From: GCA-2401735 sp051252095
GTDB lineage: Bacteria; Pseudomonadota; Gammaproteobacteria; Burkholderiales; Methylophilaceae
DNA: 64,000 bases
Assembly: GCA_051252095.1 (NCBI GenBank)
Contig: JBPOFK010000012.1
Span: 22,259 to 86,258, forward strand
Direction: 5' to 3'
The notes under the pieces are model-generated. The model saw nothing but the letters and a program-made list of their open reading frames with translations. It searched no databases and was not told the DNA's origin. Every line of letters starts with the position of its first letter. The stretch's first letter is position 1. Positions 1 to 7,885 of the stretch are shown in pieces. The position numbers and the translations under genes were made by a program.

Positions 1-105
1 CCGCATCTGATGTGAGGCAAATATTGGGATTAATTGTTTGATGAGCGTGGTTTTGCCTGCATTGCTGCCTGCCGCAATGATGCCCAAAATAGGTAATTTA
101 GTCAT
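1..105 (-). CDS. mobB: MobB, partial (N-terminal 35 codons)
   Basis: Only the first 35 codons are present; the gene runs off the left edge. The translation begins MTKLPILGIIAAGSNAGKTT and carries a P-loop (GSNAGKTT) right after a hydrophobic strand, as in MobB, the GTP-binding partner of MobA in molybdopterin-guanine dinucleotide synthesis. The ATG lies inside the last codons of mobA (8-bp overlap), so the two are translationally coupled. Position after moaA and mobA supports the call. With so little sequence another P-loop GTPase cannot be fully excluded. Confidence 0.75.
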   Translation of the reverse strand, partial: MTKLPILGIIAAGSNAGKTTLIKQLIPIFASHQMR

Positions 106-700
106 TACCTAATTTTAAAGCTAAAGTGTCTAGTTCCTCAAATGTATTTAGGTTTATAAACGCTTCATTGCAATCATTAAATTCAACCTCAATGTATTGT
201 AGGCTTTTTTGCCAAGTGCTAACTTTATGGCCACCTTGCTCGATGTAAGCTAATAGTGAGGGTAGTACAGATTTGTTCATTAACGAAAAGACTGGATGAT
301 TGTTCCCCGCGCTTTTGGCAACGGCAATGTCAGCTGAATGATTGATTAAGCCTTTCATTAAGCGTTCTGCCAAGTTGCCCGGCAAAAGCGGCGAGTCGCA
401 AGGAACGGTTATCAAATAATCATGCTTACAATGTTTTAAGCCTAAACTAAACCCAGCTAAAGGTCCGATAAAGTTTGGATTATCATCTTGTAGGATTGGT
501 AAGTTAAATGTTTGGTACTGTTCAATTTTCCTATTTGCATTGATTAGGACCTCATTTACTTGTGGCGTTATGCGCTCAACAACATGTTGAATAAGTGGTT
601 TGTTATGCAACGTAACAAGACCTTTATCTAAGCCATTCATCCGTGTCGCTCGGCCTCCCGATAAAATAACGGCGGATACACTGGCCACAGGAGCGTCCAC
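98..700 (-). CDS. mobA: Molybdenum cofactor guanylyltransferase MobA
   Basis: 200 aa, normal for MobA. It transfers GMP from GTP to molybdopterin to make the MGD form of the cofactor, which the neighbouring formate dehydrogenase needs. The N-terminus has the nucleotidyltransferase signature LSGGRATRMNGLDKGL (about residues 13-28), followed by a conserved PCDSPLLP Mg-binding segment near residue 100. The start is GTG, directly abutting the moaA stop codon; AGGAGG overlaps the moaA end (705-710) with a short 4-base spacer, so translation is probably coupled to moaA. The 3' end overlaps mobB by 8 bp. Cytoplasmic. Confidence 0.93.
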   Translation of the reverse strand: MDAPVASVSAVILSGGRATRMNGLDKGLVTLHNKPLIQHVVERITPQVNEVLINANRKIEQYQTFNLPILQDDNPNFIGPLAGFSLGLKHCKHDYLITVPCDSPLLPGNLAERLMKGLINHSADIAVAKSAGNNHPVFSLMNKSVLPSLLAYIEQGGHKVSTWQKSLQYIEVEFNDCNEAFINLNTFEELDTLALKLGND

Positions 701-1702
701 TTAACCTCCTGTATGTGACATAAAGCGCACAACAGCAGGTGAAGCGCGTCTTAAGTCAAAATCATGTCCCTTTGGTTTAATCAACATGCTGTTTAGAATA
801 GCTTCAATCAAAGGTTGGTCATTATCAGGATTGTTTCGCAACAGCGGCATTAACTCAACTTTGTCCTCCTGGCCTAGGCACAGGTAAAGCTCGCCTTGGC
901 AGGTAATCCGTACACGGTTGCAATTTTCACAAAAATTATGGCTATGCGGTGAGATAAACCCTATTTTTGATTCTGTGCCTATGATGCGCCAGTATCTTGC
1001 GGGGCCTCCGGTGTTTGCTGTGCTTGGGAGGAGCTCAAAAGTGTTTTGTAATCGTTTAAGCGTTTCTGTGTTGCTGATATAGGTATTTTCTCGTTGGTGA
1101 TTCACTTCACCCAGCGGCATTTCTTCAATAAAGCTTATATCAATTTTCTTATCAATGGCAAATTGTACTAATTGTTCAGTTTCGTCATCATTGATACCAC
1201 GCATGAGCACAGTGTTGAGTTTAATGCCTTCGAATCCAGTGGCGATTGCTTCATTAATGCCGGCCAACACTTTATTCAAATCACCCGTCCGTGTTATTCT
1301 TTTAAAACGATCAACATCAAGGCTGTCGACAGAAATGTTGACTCGTTTTACCCCTGCATTAAAAAGTCTAGGGGCCTGTTTTTCTAATTGGCTTCCATTG
1401 GTAGTGAGCACTAACTCATTCAGTCCCTCTAGCTGCCCAACTTCTTCAAACAACCATAATGCATTTTTGCGAACCAAAGGTTCTCCACCAGTAATGCGAA
1501 CTTTTGTGACGCCAAGCTGGACAAATACTTTAATAAGGCGGGCACATTCTTCTAAACTAAGTACTTCATGTCTAGGTAAAAATGTCATGTCCTCAGCCAT
1601 GCAGTATTGGCAACGGAAGTCGCAACGATCAGTAATGGAAAGGCGAATGTAGTCGACTTTCCTACCAAATTGATCAACGAGTGTTTGTTGCGAATTTTCC
1701 AT
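701..1702 (-). CDS. moaA: GTP 3',8-cyclase MoaA
   Basis: 333 aa. This radical-SAM enzyme performs the first step of molybdopterin synthesis, converting GTP to 3',8-cyclo-GTP together with MoaC. The N-terminal SAM cluster motif is C27-x3-C31-x2-C34 (CDFRCQYC). The C-terminal MoaA cluster is C258-x2-C261-x13-C275. The GGEP SAM-binding motif is near residue 72. The protein ends in the Gly-Gly tail (SHTGG) conserved in MoaA. ATG start without a strong Shine-Dalgarno. It is first gene of a moaA-mobA-mobB unit, divergent from fdsG. moaC, moaD, moaE and moeA are not in the window. Confidence 0.96.
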   Translation of the reverse strand: MENSQQTLVDQFGRKVDYIRLSITDRCDFRCQYCMAEDMTFLPRHEVLSLEECARLIKVFVQLGVTKVRITGGEPLVRKNALWLFEEVGQLEGLNELVLTTNGSQLEKQAPRLFNAGVKRVNISVDSLDVDRFKRITRTGDLNKVLAGINEAIATGFEGIKLNTVLMRGINDDETEQLVQFAIDKKIDISFIEEMPLGEVNHQRENTYISNTETLKRLQNTFELLPSTANTGGPARYWRIIGTESKIGFISPHSHNFCENCNRVRITCQGELYLCLGQEDKVELMPLLRNNPDNDQPLIEAILNSMLIKPKGHDFDLRRASPAVVRFMSHTGG

Positions 1703-1745
1703 TACAGTAACTGATTGGCTTGAATGTTTAATTAAGCGTTATTCT

Positions 1746-1763
1746 AAGCCCTTTTTAGGGTTT
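1746..1763. promoter_or_regulatory. Inverted repeat in moaA/fdsG divergent gap
   Basis: AAGCCCT-TTTT-AGGGTTT forms a 7-bp inverted repeat (one G-T pair) in the 126-bp gap between divergent moaA and fdsG. It could be an operator for both units, for example for a LysR-type FdsR, but no regulator gene is visible and the symmetry is short. Low confidence. Confidence 0.3.
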
Positions 1764-1800
1764 AACAAGTGTTGTTTTAGGTATATCATTAGTAAGATAT

Positions 1801-1820
1801 TTACATTTAGTTACATTTGG
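1801..1820 (+). repeat. Tandem 10-bp repeat over the fdsG translation start region
   Basis: TTACATTTAG is followed directly by TTACATTTGG: two 10-bp units differing at one base, ending in the GGGG of the fdsG ribosome binding site. It may be chance AT-rich sequence or part of a regulator site. Confidence 0.4.
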
Positions 1821-1828
1821 GGATTGAT

Positions 1829-2308
1829 TTGGCAAATAAGCTTTCAACTAGCGCGCTAGAAAGAGTGCAAGCACATATTGAAGCACACCGAGGTGTGGCA
1901 GGCGCATTATTGCCCCTGATGCATGCAATACAAGACGATATTGGGTATATCCCAGAAGAGACATATCCGCAAATCGGCAAAGTATTGGCGCTTTCTGTAG
2001 CCGAAGTGCATGGGTTTGTGACGTTCTATCATCATTTTAGAACACATCCAGTTGGAAAACATGTCTTGCAAGTGTGTCGTGCAGAGTCTTGCCAAGCCAT
2101 GGGCGCTGAAAAGCTTGAAGCAGATATTAAAAAGCAATTAGGCGTGGATTATCACGGAACAACTGTAGATGGTGAGATAACGTTATTACCAGTTTACTGT
2201 CTCGGTAATTGTGCTTGCTCGCCAGCTGTCATGATGGATGAAGAGGTTTACGGTCGTGTCGATGCGCAAATGGTAGCTGATATTGTCAGCGAGGTGAGTC
2301 ATGGTTAG
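1829..2308 (+). CDS. fdsG: NAD-dependent formate dehydrogenase gamma subunit FdsG
   Basis: 159 aa from the preferred start. NuoE-like thioredoxin-fold subunit of the soluble NAD-linked formate dehydrogenase, carrying one [2Fe-2S] cluster. Four cysteines are seen in CRAESC and CLGNCAC with the typical GNCACSPAVMMD context. The frame stays open to a TTG at 1817, but GGGGA at 1819-1823 sits 5 bases before a second TTG at 1829, so 1829 is the better start (product begins MANKLSTSAL). The stop overlaps fdsB by 8 bp. First gene of fdsG-fdsB-fdsA-fdhD-fdsD. With FdsB it moves electrons from the formate site to NAD+ in the cytoplasm. Confidence 0.93.
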   Translation: MANKLSTSALERVQAHIEAHRGVAGALLPLMHAIQDDIGYIPEETYPQIGKVLALSVAEVHGFVTFYHHFRTHPVGKHVLQVCRAESCQAMGAEKLEADIKKQLGVDYHGTTVDGEITLLPVYCLGNCACSPAVMMDEEVYGRVDAQMVADIVSEVSHG

Positions 2309-3872
2309 TTCAGTCAAGATTTATGTTCCGCGTGATTCAACAGCACTGTCTTTGGGTGCTGATCGCACAGCTAAAGCTATTCAGTCTGAGGCAGATAAGC
2401 GTGGCATTCAAATCACACTAATCAGGAATGGCTCTCGCGGTCTGTTTTGGTTAGAGCCAATGGTAGAAATTGAAACGACAAAGGGGCGCATAGCGTATGC
2501 ACCCGTAAAACCAGCCGATGTGGCAGGTTTATTTGATGCAGGTTTTTTACAAGGTGGTAGTCACCCATTACACCAAGGCTTGACAGAAGAGATTCCCTAT
2601 CTTAAGAAACAGCAAAGATTGACTTTTGCAAGAGCAGGCATCACAAATCCAGTTTCTTTGGAGGATTTCCTAGCGCATGATGGCTATAAAGGGCTGACCA
2701 ATGCATTGACCATGAGCTCAGAAGAAATTGTTAAAGTAGTGACTGACTCAGGTTTGCGCGGCAGAGGTGGGGCCGCGTTTCCTACTGGTATTAAATGGAA
2801 TACGGTACTGGGAGCACATGGTGAGCAGAAGTATATCGTATGTAATGCCGATGAAGGTGATTCTGGTACTTATTCCGACCGCATGGTGATGGAGGATGAT
2901 CCATTTGTCTTGATTGAAGGTATGACGATTGCTGGGCTGGCTGTGGGGGCAACGCAAGGTTATATTTACTTACGTAGTGAGTACCCGCATTCGCTGTATA
3001 TATTGAACGAGGCGATAGCTACAGCTAATCTAGCTGGCTATTTGGGCGATGATGTTTGTGGCTCGGGGAAAAGTTTTCATCTAGAAGTACGTCGTGCAGC
3101 TGGTGCTTATGTTTGTGGTGAGGAAACCTCATTGTTGGAAAGCTTGGAAGGCAAACGCGGTTTAGTGCGGTTTAAACCACCTTTACCTGCAATAGAAGGC
3201 TTGTTTGGGCAGCCGACAGTCGTGAATAATGTGATTAGTTTGGCGACAGTGCCGATTATTCTCGACAAAGGCGCGCAATATTACGCAGATTATGGCATGG
3301 GCCGCTCACGTGGTACTTTGCCTATTCAATTAGCTGGAAACATCAAACGAGGAGGCTTAGTGGAGCTGGCGTTTGGTACAACACTAAGAGAGTTGCTTTA
3401 TGATTATGGCGGGGGCTCAGCTACTGGTAGGCCCATACGTGCCGTACAAGTTGGTGGGCCATTAGGCGCTTACTTGCCAGAAAGTCAGTTTGATACGCCA
3501 GTAGATTACGAGTCATTTTCAAGTATTTGGGCAGTTTTAGGTCACGGCGGCATTGTGGCATTTGATGATACTGTCGACATGGCAAAAATGGCACGTTATG
3601 CATTTGAATTTTGTGCGATAGAAAGTTGTGGCAAATGTACACCTTGCCGTATAGGCGCGACACGTGGTGTTGAAGTGATGGATAAAATCACATCAGGTGA
3701 GGAACATACAAAAAATATTCAAGTTTTACGAGATTTGTCCGATACTATGCTGAATGGGTCATTGTGTGCATTGGGTGGTATGACGCCCTATCCCGTTATC
3801 AGCGCGTTAAACCACTTCGGCGAAGATTTTGGCTTACAAAAGTCAGTTAATGAAAATGAGAGTGTCGCCTAG
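2301..3872 (+). CDS. fdsB: NAD-dependent formate dehydrogenase beta subunit FdsB
   Basis: 523 aa. NuoF-like diaphorase subunit that binds FMN and NAD+ and reduces NAD+ with electrons from formate. A short N-terminal thioredoxin-like region (about 1-120) precedes the NuoF-type core. The glycine-rich GRGGAAFPTGIKW is the FMN/NADH site, and ESCGKCTPCRIGATRG supplies three ligands of a [4Fe-4S] cluster with a further Cys in GSLCALGG. ATG start inside the fdsG end, 8-bp overlap. Length and domain order match FdsB of other betaproteobacteria as I know the family. Confidence 0.95.
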   Translation: MVSSVKIYVPRDSTALSLGADRTAKAIQSEADKRGIQITLIRNGSRGLFWLEPMVEIETTKGRIAYAPVKPADVAGLFDAGFLQGGSHPLHQGLTEEIPYLKKQQRLTFARAGITNPVSLEDFLAHDGYKGLTNALTMSSEEIVKVVTDSGLRGRGGAAFPTGIKWNTVLGAHGEQKYIVCNADEGDSGTYSDRMVMEDDPFVLIEGMTIAGLAVGATQGYIYLRSEYPHSLYILNEAIATANLAGYLGDDVCGSGKSFHLEVRRAAGAYVCGEETSLLESLEGKRGLVRFKPPLPAIEGLFGQPTVVNNVISLATVPIILDKGAQYYADYGMGRSRGTLPIQLAGNIKRGGLVELAFGTTLRELLYDYGGGSATGRPIRAVQVGGPLGAYLPESQFDTPVDYESFSSIWAVLGHGGIVAFDDTVDMAKMARYAFEFCAIESCGKCTPCRIGATRGVEVMDKITSGEEHTKNIQVLRDLSDTMLNGSLCALGGMTPYPVISALNHFGEDFGLQKSVNENESVA

Positions 3873-3892
3873 GAGCGGCAAAGGATAGCATC

Positions 3893-6790
3893 ATGGATGA
3901 TATTAAATACACAGCAACAGAATCAAAAGTATTGCATTATGACCCTGATAAGGACTATGGAACGCCAAAGTCTAGCAGTGAAACACAAGTAACGCTCAAT
4001 ATTGACGGCGTTGATATTACTGTACCAGATGGCACGTCAATTATGCATGCTGCGCAATTGGCAGGCGTGACAGTGCCTAAACTATGTGCGACAGATTCAT
4101 TAGAACCATTTGGTTCTTGCCGCTTGTGCCTAGTCGAAATTGAAGGTCGTCGAGGCATGCCTGCTTCTTGTACAACACCAGTCGCCGAAGGCATTAAAGT
4201 CAAAACCCAAACGAGTAAATTAGCCGATGTGCGTCGCGGCGTGATGGAGTTATATATCTCTGATCATCCCTTGGACTGCCTCACTTGTTCGGCCAATGGG
4301 GATTGTGAGTTACAGGATATGGCTGGCGCAGTAGGCTTGCGTGAAGTCCGTTATGGCTATGAAGGTGAAAATCACCTGAAGGCTGAAAAAGACGAAACGA
4401 ACCCATACTTCACTTTTGACCCATCGAAATGTATTGTTTGCTCACGCTGTGTACGTGCATGTGAAGAAACACAAGGTACTTTTGCGTTGACCATTGATGG
4501 TCGTGGATTTGATAGTAAAGTCTCGGCGGGCAATAAAGATTTCATGGATTCCGAATGTGTTTCATGCGGTGCCTGTGTGCAAGCTTGCCCAACGGCAACA
4601 CTGATGGAAAAAACTGTGATAGAAGCAGGCACACCTGAGCACAAAGTCACCACAACGTGTGCATACTGTGGAGTGGGTTGTAGTTTTGATGCGGAAATGA
4701 AAGGTGAAGAAGTGGTACGCATGACGCCTAATAAAGAAGGTGGTGCCAATCATGGCCATTCATGCGTAAAAGGCCGTTTTGCTTGGGGTTATGCTACCCA
4801 CCAAGACCGAATTACTACACCGATGATACGTAAAAGCATCCATGATGAATGGCAGCCAGCTAGTTGGGATGAAGCCATCAATTATGCCGCAAGCGAGATT
4901 AAACGTATCCAAGCAAAGTATGGTAAAGATTCAGTGGGTGGTATTACTTCTAGTCGATGTACTAATGAGGAAGTATATGTCACGCAAAAATTAGTTCGCG
5001 CAGTATTTGGTAGCAATAATGTCGATACTTGTGCGCGTGTTTGCCATAGTCCAACAGGTTATGGTTTAAAGCAAACACTGGGCGAATCAGCAGGAACGCA
5101 AACGTTTGATTCTGTGATGAAGTCTGATGTGATTTTTGTCATGGGTGCAAACCCAACCGATGCGCATCCTGTGTTTGGCTCACAAATGAAACGCCGTTTA
5201 CGTGAAGGTGCTAAATTAATTGTGGCTGACCCACGTGCTATTGATTTGGTCGATAATTCACCGCATGTTCGTGCTGATTACCACCTAAACTTGCATCCAG
5301 GCACTAACGTAGCACTCATTTCAGCGATGTCGCATGTGATTGTGACAGAGGGCTTGGTGGATGAAGATTTTGTCAAAGCGCGTTGTGAGTGGGACTCTTT
5401 TGAAGCTTGGCGTGACTTTGTTGCTAAACCAGAAAACTCACCAGAGCAGCTACAAAAATATTTAGGGGTTGATGCAGAAAAAGTGCGTGAAGCAGCGCGA
5501 CTATTTGCAACTGGTGGAAATGCAGCTATCTACTATGGTCTTGGTGTAACAGAACATAGCCAAGGCTCTACAACGGTCATGGGTATTGCTAACCTTGCCA
5601 TGGCTACAGGCAATCTAGGCCGCGAAGGTGTGGGTGTGAATCCATTGCGTGGGCAAAACAATGTGCAAGGATCTTGCGATATGGGCTCTATGCCACATGA
5701 GTTTCCTGGTTATCGTCATGTCGAAGATGAAGATGCGCATGCAGAGTTTGAGCAAGCTTGGGGTGTGAAACTGAGCACAGACCCAGGCTTACGTATTCCA
5801 AACATGCTGGATTTGGCCACCGAAGGTAGCTTTAAGGCTTTATATTGTGTGGGAGAAGACATTGCGCAATCTGACCCTGATACCCAACATGTGACTCATG
5901 CATTAGAAAGTATGGAATGCGTCATTGTTCAAGACTTGTTCTTGAATGAAACAGCTATGTATGCACATGTGTTTTTCCCTGGGGCGTCGTTCTTAGAAAA
6001 AAGTGGTACTTTTACCAACGCAGAGCGCCGTATCTCGCCAGTACGTCGTGTGATGTCGCCTAAGAATGGTTTGGAGGACTGGGAAATTACAGCCAAGCTT
6101 TCTACTGCACTAGGCTATGAGATGCATTATCAGCATGCTAGTGACATTATGGATGAGATTGCTGCGCTTACACCAACATTCAAGGGTGTTAGTTTTAAAA
6201 AGCTGGATGAGCTAGGCAGTATTCAGTGGCCATGTAATGATGAAGCGCCAGCAGGGACACCAACCATGCATGTCGACGAATTTGTCCGAGGAAAGGGTAA
6301 GTTTTATGCGACACAATATGTGCCGACAGATGAAAAGGTCAACACAAAATATCCTCTCATACTAACAACGGGTCGAATTCTCACGCAATACAACGTGGGA
6401 GCGCAGTCAAGAAGAACACCAAATGTAGCTTGGCATAAAGAGGATCTAATTGAGATACATCCTCATGATGCAGAAGAGAGAGGCGTGCAAGAAGGGGACT
6501 GGGTTGGCATCAGTAGCCGCTCAGGACAAACAGTATTGCGCGCTAAAATTACAGAACGGGTGCAAGCTGGTGTCGTATATACGACATTCCATCACCCCGA
6601 ATCTGGTGCTAATGTGATTACAACAGACAACTCGGATTGGGCGACTAACTGTCCAGAGTATAAAGTGACAGCGGTACAGATAACAAAAGTAAATCAGCTT
6701 TCAGAGTGGCAAAAGGATTATAAAGATTTTAGCGAAGAGCAAATTGAGTTAACAGGTGTGCTACCAAGCAAACCAGCTGTGATTGAATAG
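3893..6790 (+). CDS. fdsA: NAD-dependent formate dehydrogenase alpha (catalytic) subunit FdsA
   Basis: 965 aa. Catalytic subunit oxidising formate to CO2 at a molybdenum bis-MGD centre. The N-terminus is a NuoG-like [2Fe-2S] domain (Cys in FGSCRLCLVE). Next come the CxxC cluster DCLTCSANGDC, two ferredoxin-type [4Fe-4S] sites (CIVCSRCVRAC, CVSCGACVQACP) and the proximal cluster CAYCGVGC...SCVKGR. The catalytic residue is Cys384 followed by His385 (RVCHSPTGYG), so it is a cysteine and not a selenocysteine enzyme. The C-terminal MGD-binding domain includes TTGRILTQYNVGAQSRR. No twin-arginine signal, so cytoplasmic. 20 bp after fdsB, in the same operon. Confidence 0.97.
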   Translation: MDDIKYTATESKVLHYDPDKDYGTPKSSSETQVTLNIDGVDITVPDGTSIMHAAQLAGVTVPKLCATDSLEPFGSCRLCLVEIEGRRGMPASCTTPVAEGIKVKTQTSKLADVRRGVMELYISDHPLDCLTCSANGDCELQDMAGAVGLREVRYGYEGENHLKAEKDETNPYFTFDPSKCIVCSRCVRACEETQGTFALTIDGRGFDSKVSAGNKDFMDSECVSCGACVQACPTATLMEKTVIEAGTPEHKVTTTCAYCGVGCSFDAEMKGEEVVRMTPNKEGGANHGHSCVKGRFAWGYATHQDRITTPMIRKSIHDEWQPASWDEAINYAASEIKRIQAKYGKDSVGGITSSRCTNEEVYVTQKLVRAVFGSNNVDTCARVCHSPTGYGLKQTLGESAGTQTFDSVMKSDVIFVMGANPTDAHPVFGSQMKRRLREGAKLIVADPRAIDLVDNSPHVRADYHLNLHPGTNVALISAMSHVIVTEGLVDEDFVKARCEWDSFEAWRDFVAKPENSPEQLQKYLGVDAEKVREAARLFATGGNAAIYYGLGVTEHSQGSTTVMGIANLAMATGNLGREGVGVNPLRGQNNVQGSCDMGSMPHEFPGYRHVEDEDAHAEFEQAWGVKLSTDPGLRIPNMLDLATEGSFKALYCVGEDIAQSDPDTQHVTHALESMECVIVQDLFLNETAMYAHVFFPGASFLEKSGTFTNAERRISPVRRVMSPKNGLEDWEITAKLSTALGYEMHYQHASDIMDEIAALTPTFKGVSFKKLDELGSIQWPCNDEAPAGTPTMHVDEFVRGKGKFYATQYVPTDEKVNTKYPLILTTGRILTQYNVGAQSRRTPNVAWHKEDLIEIHPHDAEERGVQEGDWVGISSRSGQTVLRAKITERVQAGVVYTTFHHPESGANVITTDNSDWATNCPEYKVTAVQITKVNQLSEWQKDYKDFSEEQIELTGVLPSKPAVIE

Positions 6791-6797
6791 GGTGTTC

Positions 6798-7634
6798 ATG
6801 AAAAAATGGTTTGCACTGACGCCTGCGACAGCGACAGGTCAGTATAATGTGAGTCGATTGCAAGCTGATACACTGTGCGAGGTTTCTGATCAGTTAGCGG
6901 AAGAAGTGCCTGTAGCGCTAGTGTATAACGGTGTTTCGCATGCGGTGATGTTAGCCAGTCCGCAAGATTTAGAAGATTTTGCATTAGGGTTTTCAATCAC
7001 CGAAGGCATATTGCAGGATAAAACTGAGCTGTATGACATTGAAATACAGGCGCATGAGCAAGGCATTGAATTGCACTTAAACATTGCTAGTGAGCGTTTT
7101 TTACGTTTAAAAGAGCGAAGACGTAGTATGGCAGGACGAACAGGTTGTGGTCTTTGCGGGGCTGAAAGCTTAGCACAAGTCTTTCATTTGCCAGTGAGTG
7201 TACCTGAAGATGTTGAACGACAAAGTACACTTGATATTACTAGCGTTTTTAGAGCACACCATGATATTCAAGCAAAGCAAATCATGCAAAAATCTACAGG
7301 TGCAACTCATGCTTGTGCATGGGCAGATGCAGCAGGCAATATTCAATATTTGCGTGAAGATGTCGGACGGCACAATGCTTTAGATAAGTTGTTAGGGGCA
7401 TTGTGCAAAGCAGATGTACATGGCGGTTTTGTGCTAACCACAAGTCGTGCCAGCTATGAGATGGTGCAAAAAATGATTATGGGTGGCTTTAATATATTGG
7501 CTGCAATATCAGCGCCAACCGGCTTGGCAGTCAGGATTGCCGAAGCGTATGGCGTTACAATGTTAGGGTTTGTTAGAGAGCAGCAGTTTGTTGCTTATAC
7601 GCATGTAAATAGAATTGTTGGATACATGGAATAA
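6798..7634 (+). CDS. fdhD: Formate dehydrogenase accessory sulfurtransferase FdhD (FdsC)
   Basis: 278 aa from the chosen ATG. FdhD carries sulfur from the cysteine desulfurase IscS to the Mo-bis-MGD cofactor before it is inserted in FdsA; without it formate dehydrogenase is inactive. The functional CxxC is C117-G-L-C120 within GRTGCGLCGAES. EDVGRHNALDKLLGA is the conserved cofactor-binding stretch. An upstream TTG (6783) keeps the frame open, but AGGG at 6789-6792 serves the ATG at 6798, 7 bases after the fdsA stop. In fds operons this homologue is often named fdsC. Confidence 0.95.
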   Translation: MKKWFALTPATATGQYNVSRLQADTLCEVSDQLAEEVPVALVYNGVSHAVMLASPQDLEDFALGFSITEGILQDKTELYDIEIQAHEQGIELHLNIASERFLRLKERRRSMAGRTGCGLCGAESLAQVFHLPVSVPEDVERQSTLDITSVFRAHHDIQAKQIMQKSTGATHACAWADAAGNIQYLREDVGRHNALDKLLGALCKADVHGGFVLTTSRASYEMVQKMIMGGFNILAAISAPTGLAVRIAEAYGVTMLGFVREQQFVAYTHVNRIVGYME

Positions 7635-7642
7635 AAAGAAAT

Positions 7643-7858
7643 ATGGATATCGAAAAGTTAATTAAAATGGCTAATCAGATAGGGGATTTTTTTGAAGCGA
7701 ACCCCAATCAAGAAGAAGCAAAAAAAGAGATTGCTGGTCATTTACATAAGTTTTGGAATTCGGTGATGATTAAATCGATTGTTGCCCACGTAAAAGACAA
7801 ACAAGGTACAGGGCTGCACCCAAAGGTGATTGACGCTATTCGGCAACATCTCGCTTAA
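7643..7858 (+). CDS. fdsD: Formate dehydrogenase delta subunit FdsD
   Basis: 71 aa, all-helical. It starts MDIEKLIKMANQIGDFF and has the HLHKFWNSVM block typical of the FdsD small subunit, needed for activity and cofactor handling of the soluble formate dehydrogenase rather than catalysis. It lies 8 bp after fdhD and closes the operon. The next gene is convergent. No clear rho-independent terminator is seen in the 27 bp between them. Confidence 0.93.
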   Translation: MDIEKLIKMANQIGDFFEANPNQEEAKKEIAGHLHKFWNSVMIKSIVAHVKDKQGTGLHPKVIDAIRQHLA

Positions 7859-7885
7859 TTACGGAAACATTAACGTCGATACAGT

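Noticed and set aside
1155..1652. 165-codon frame antisense to moaA
   Set aside because: Shadow of a clear radical-SAM gene.
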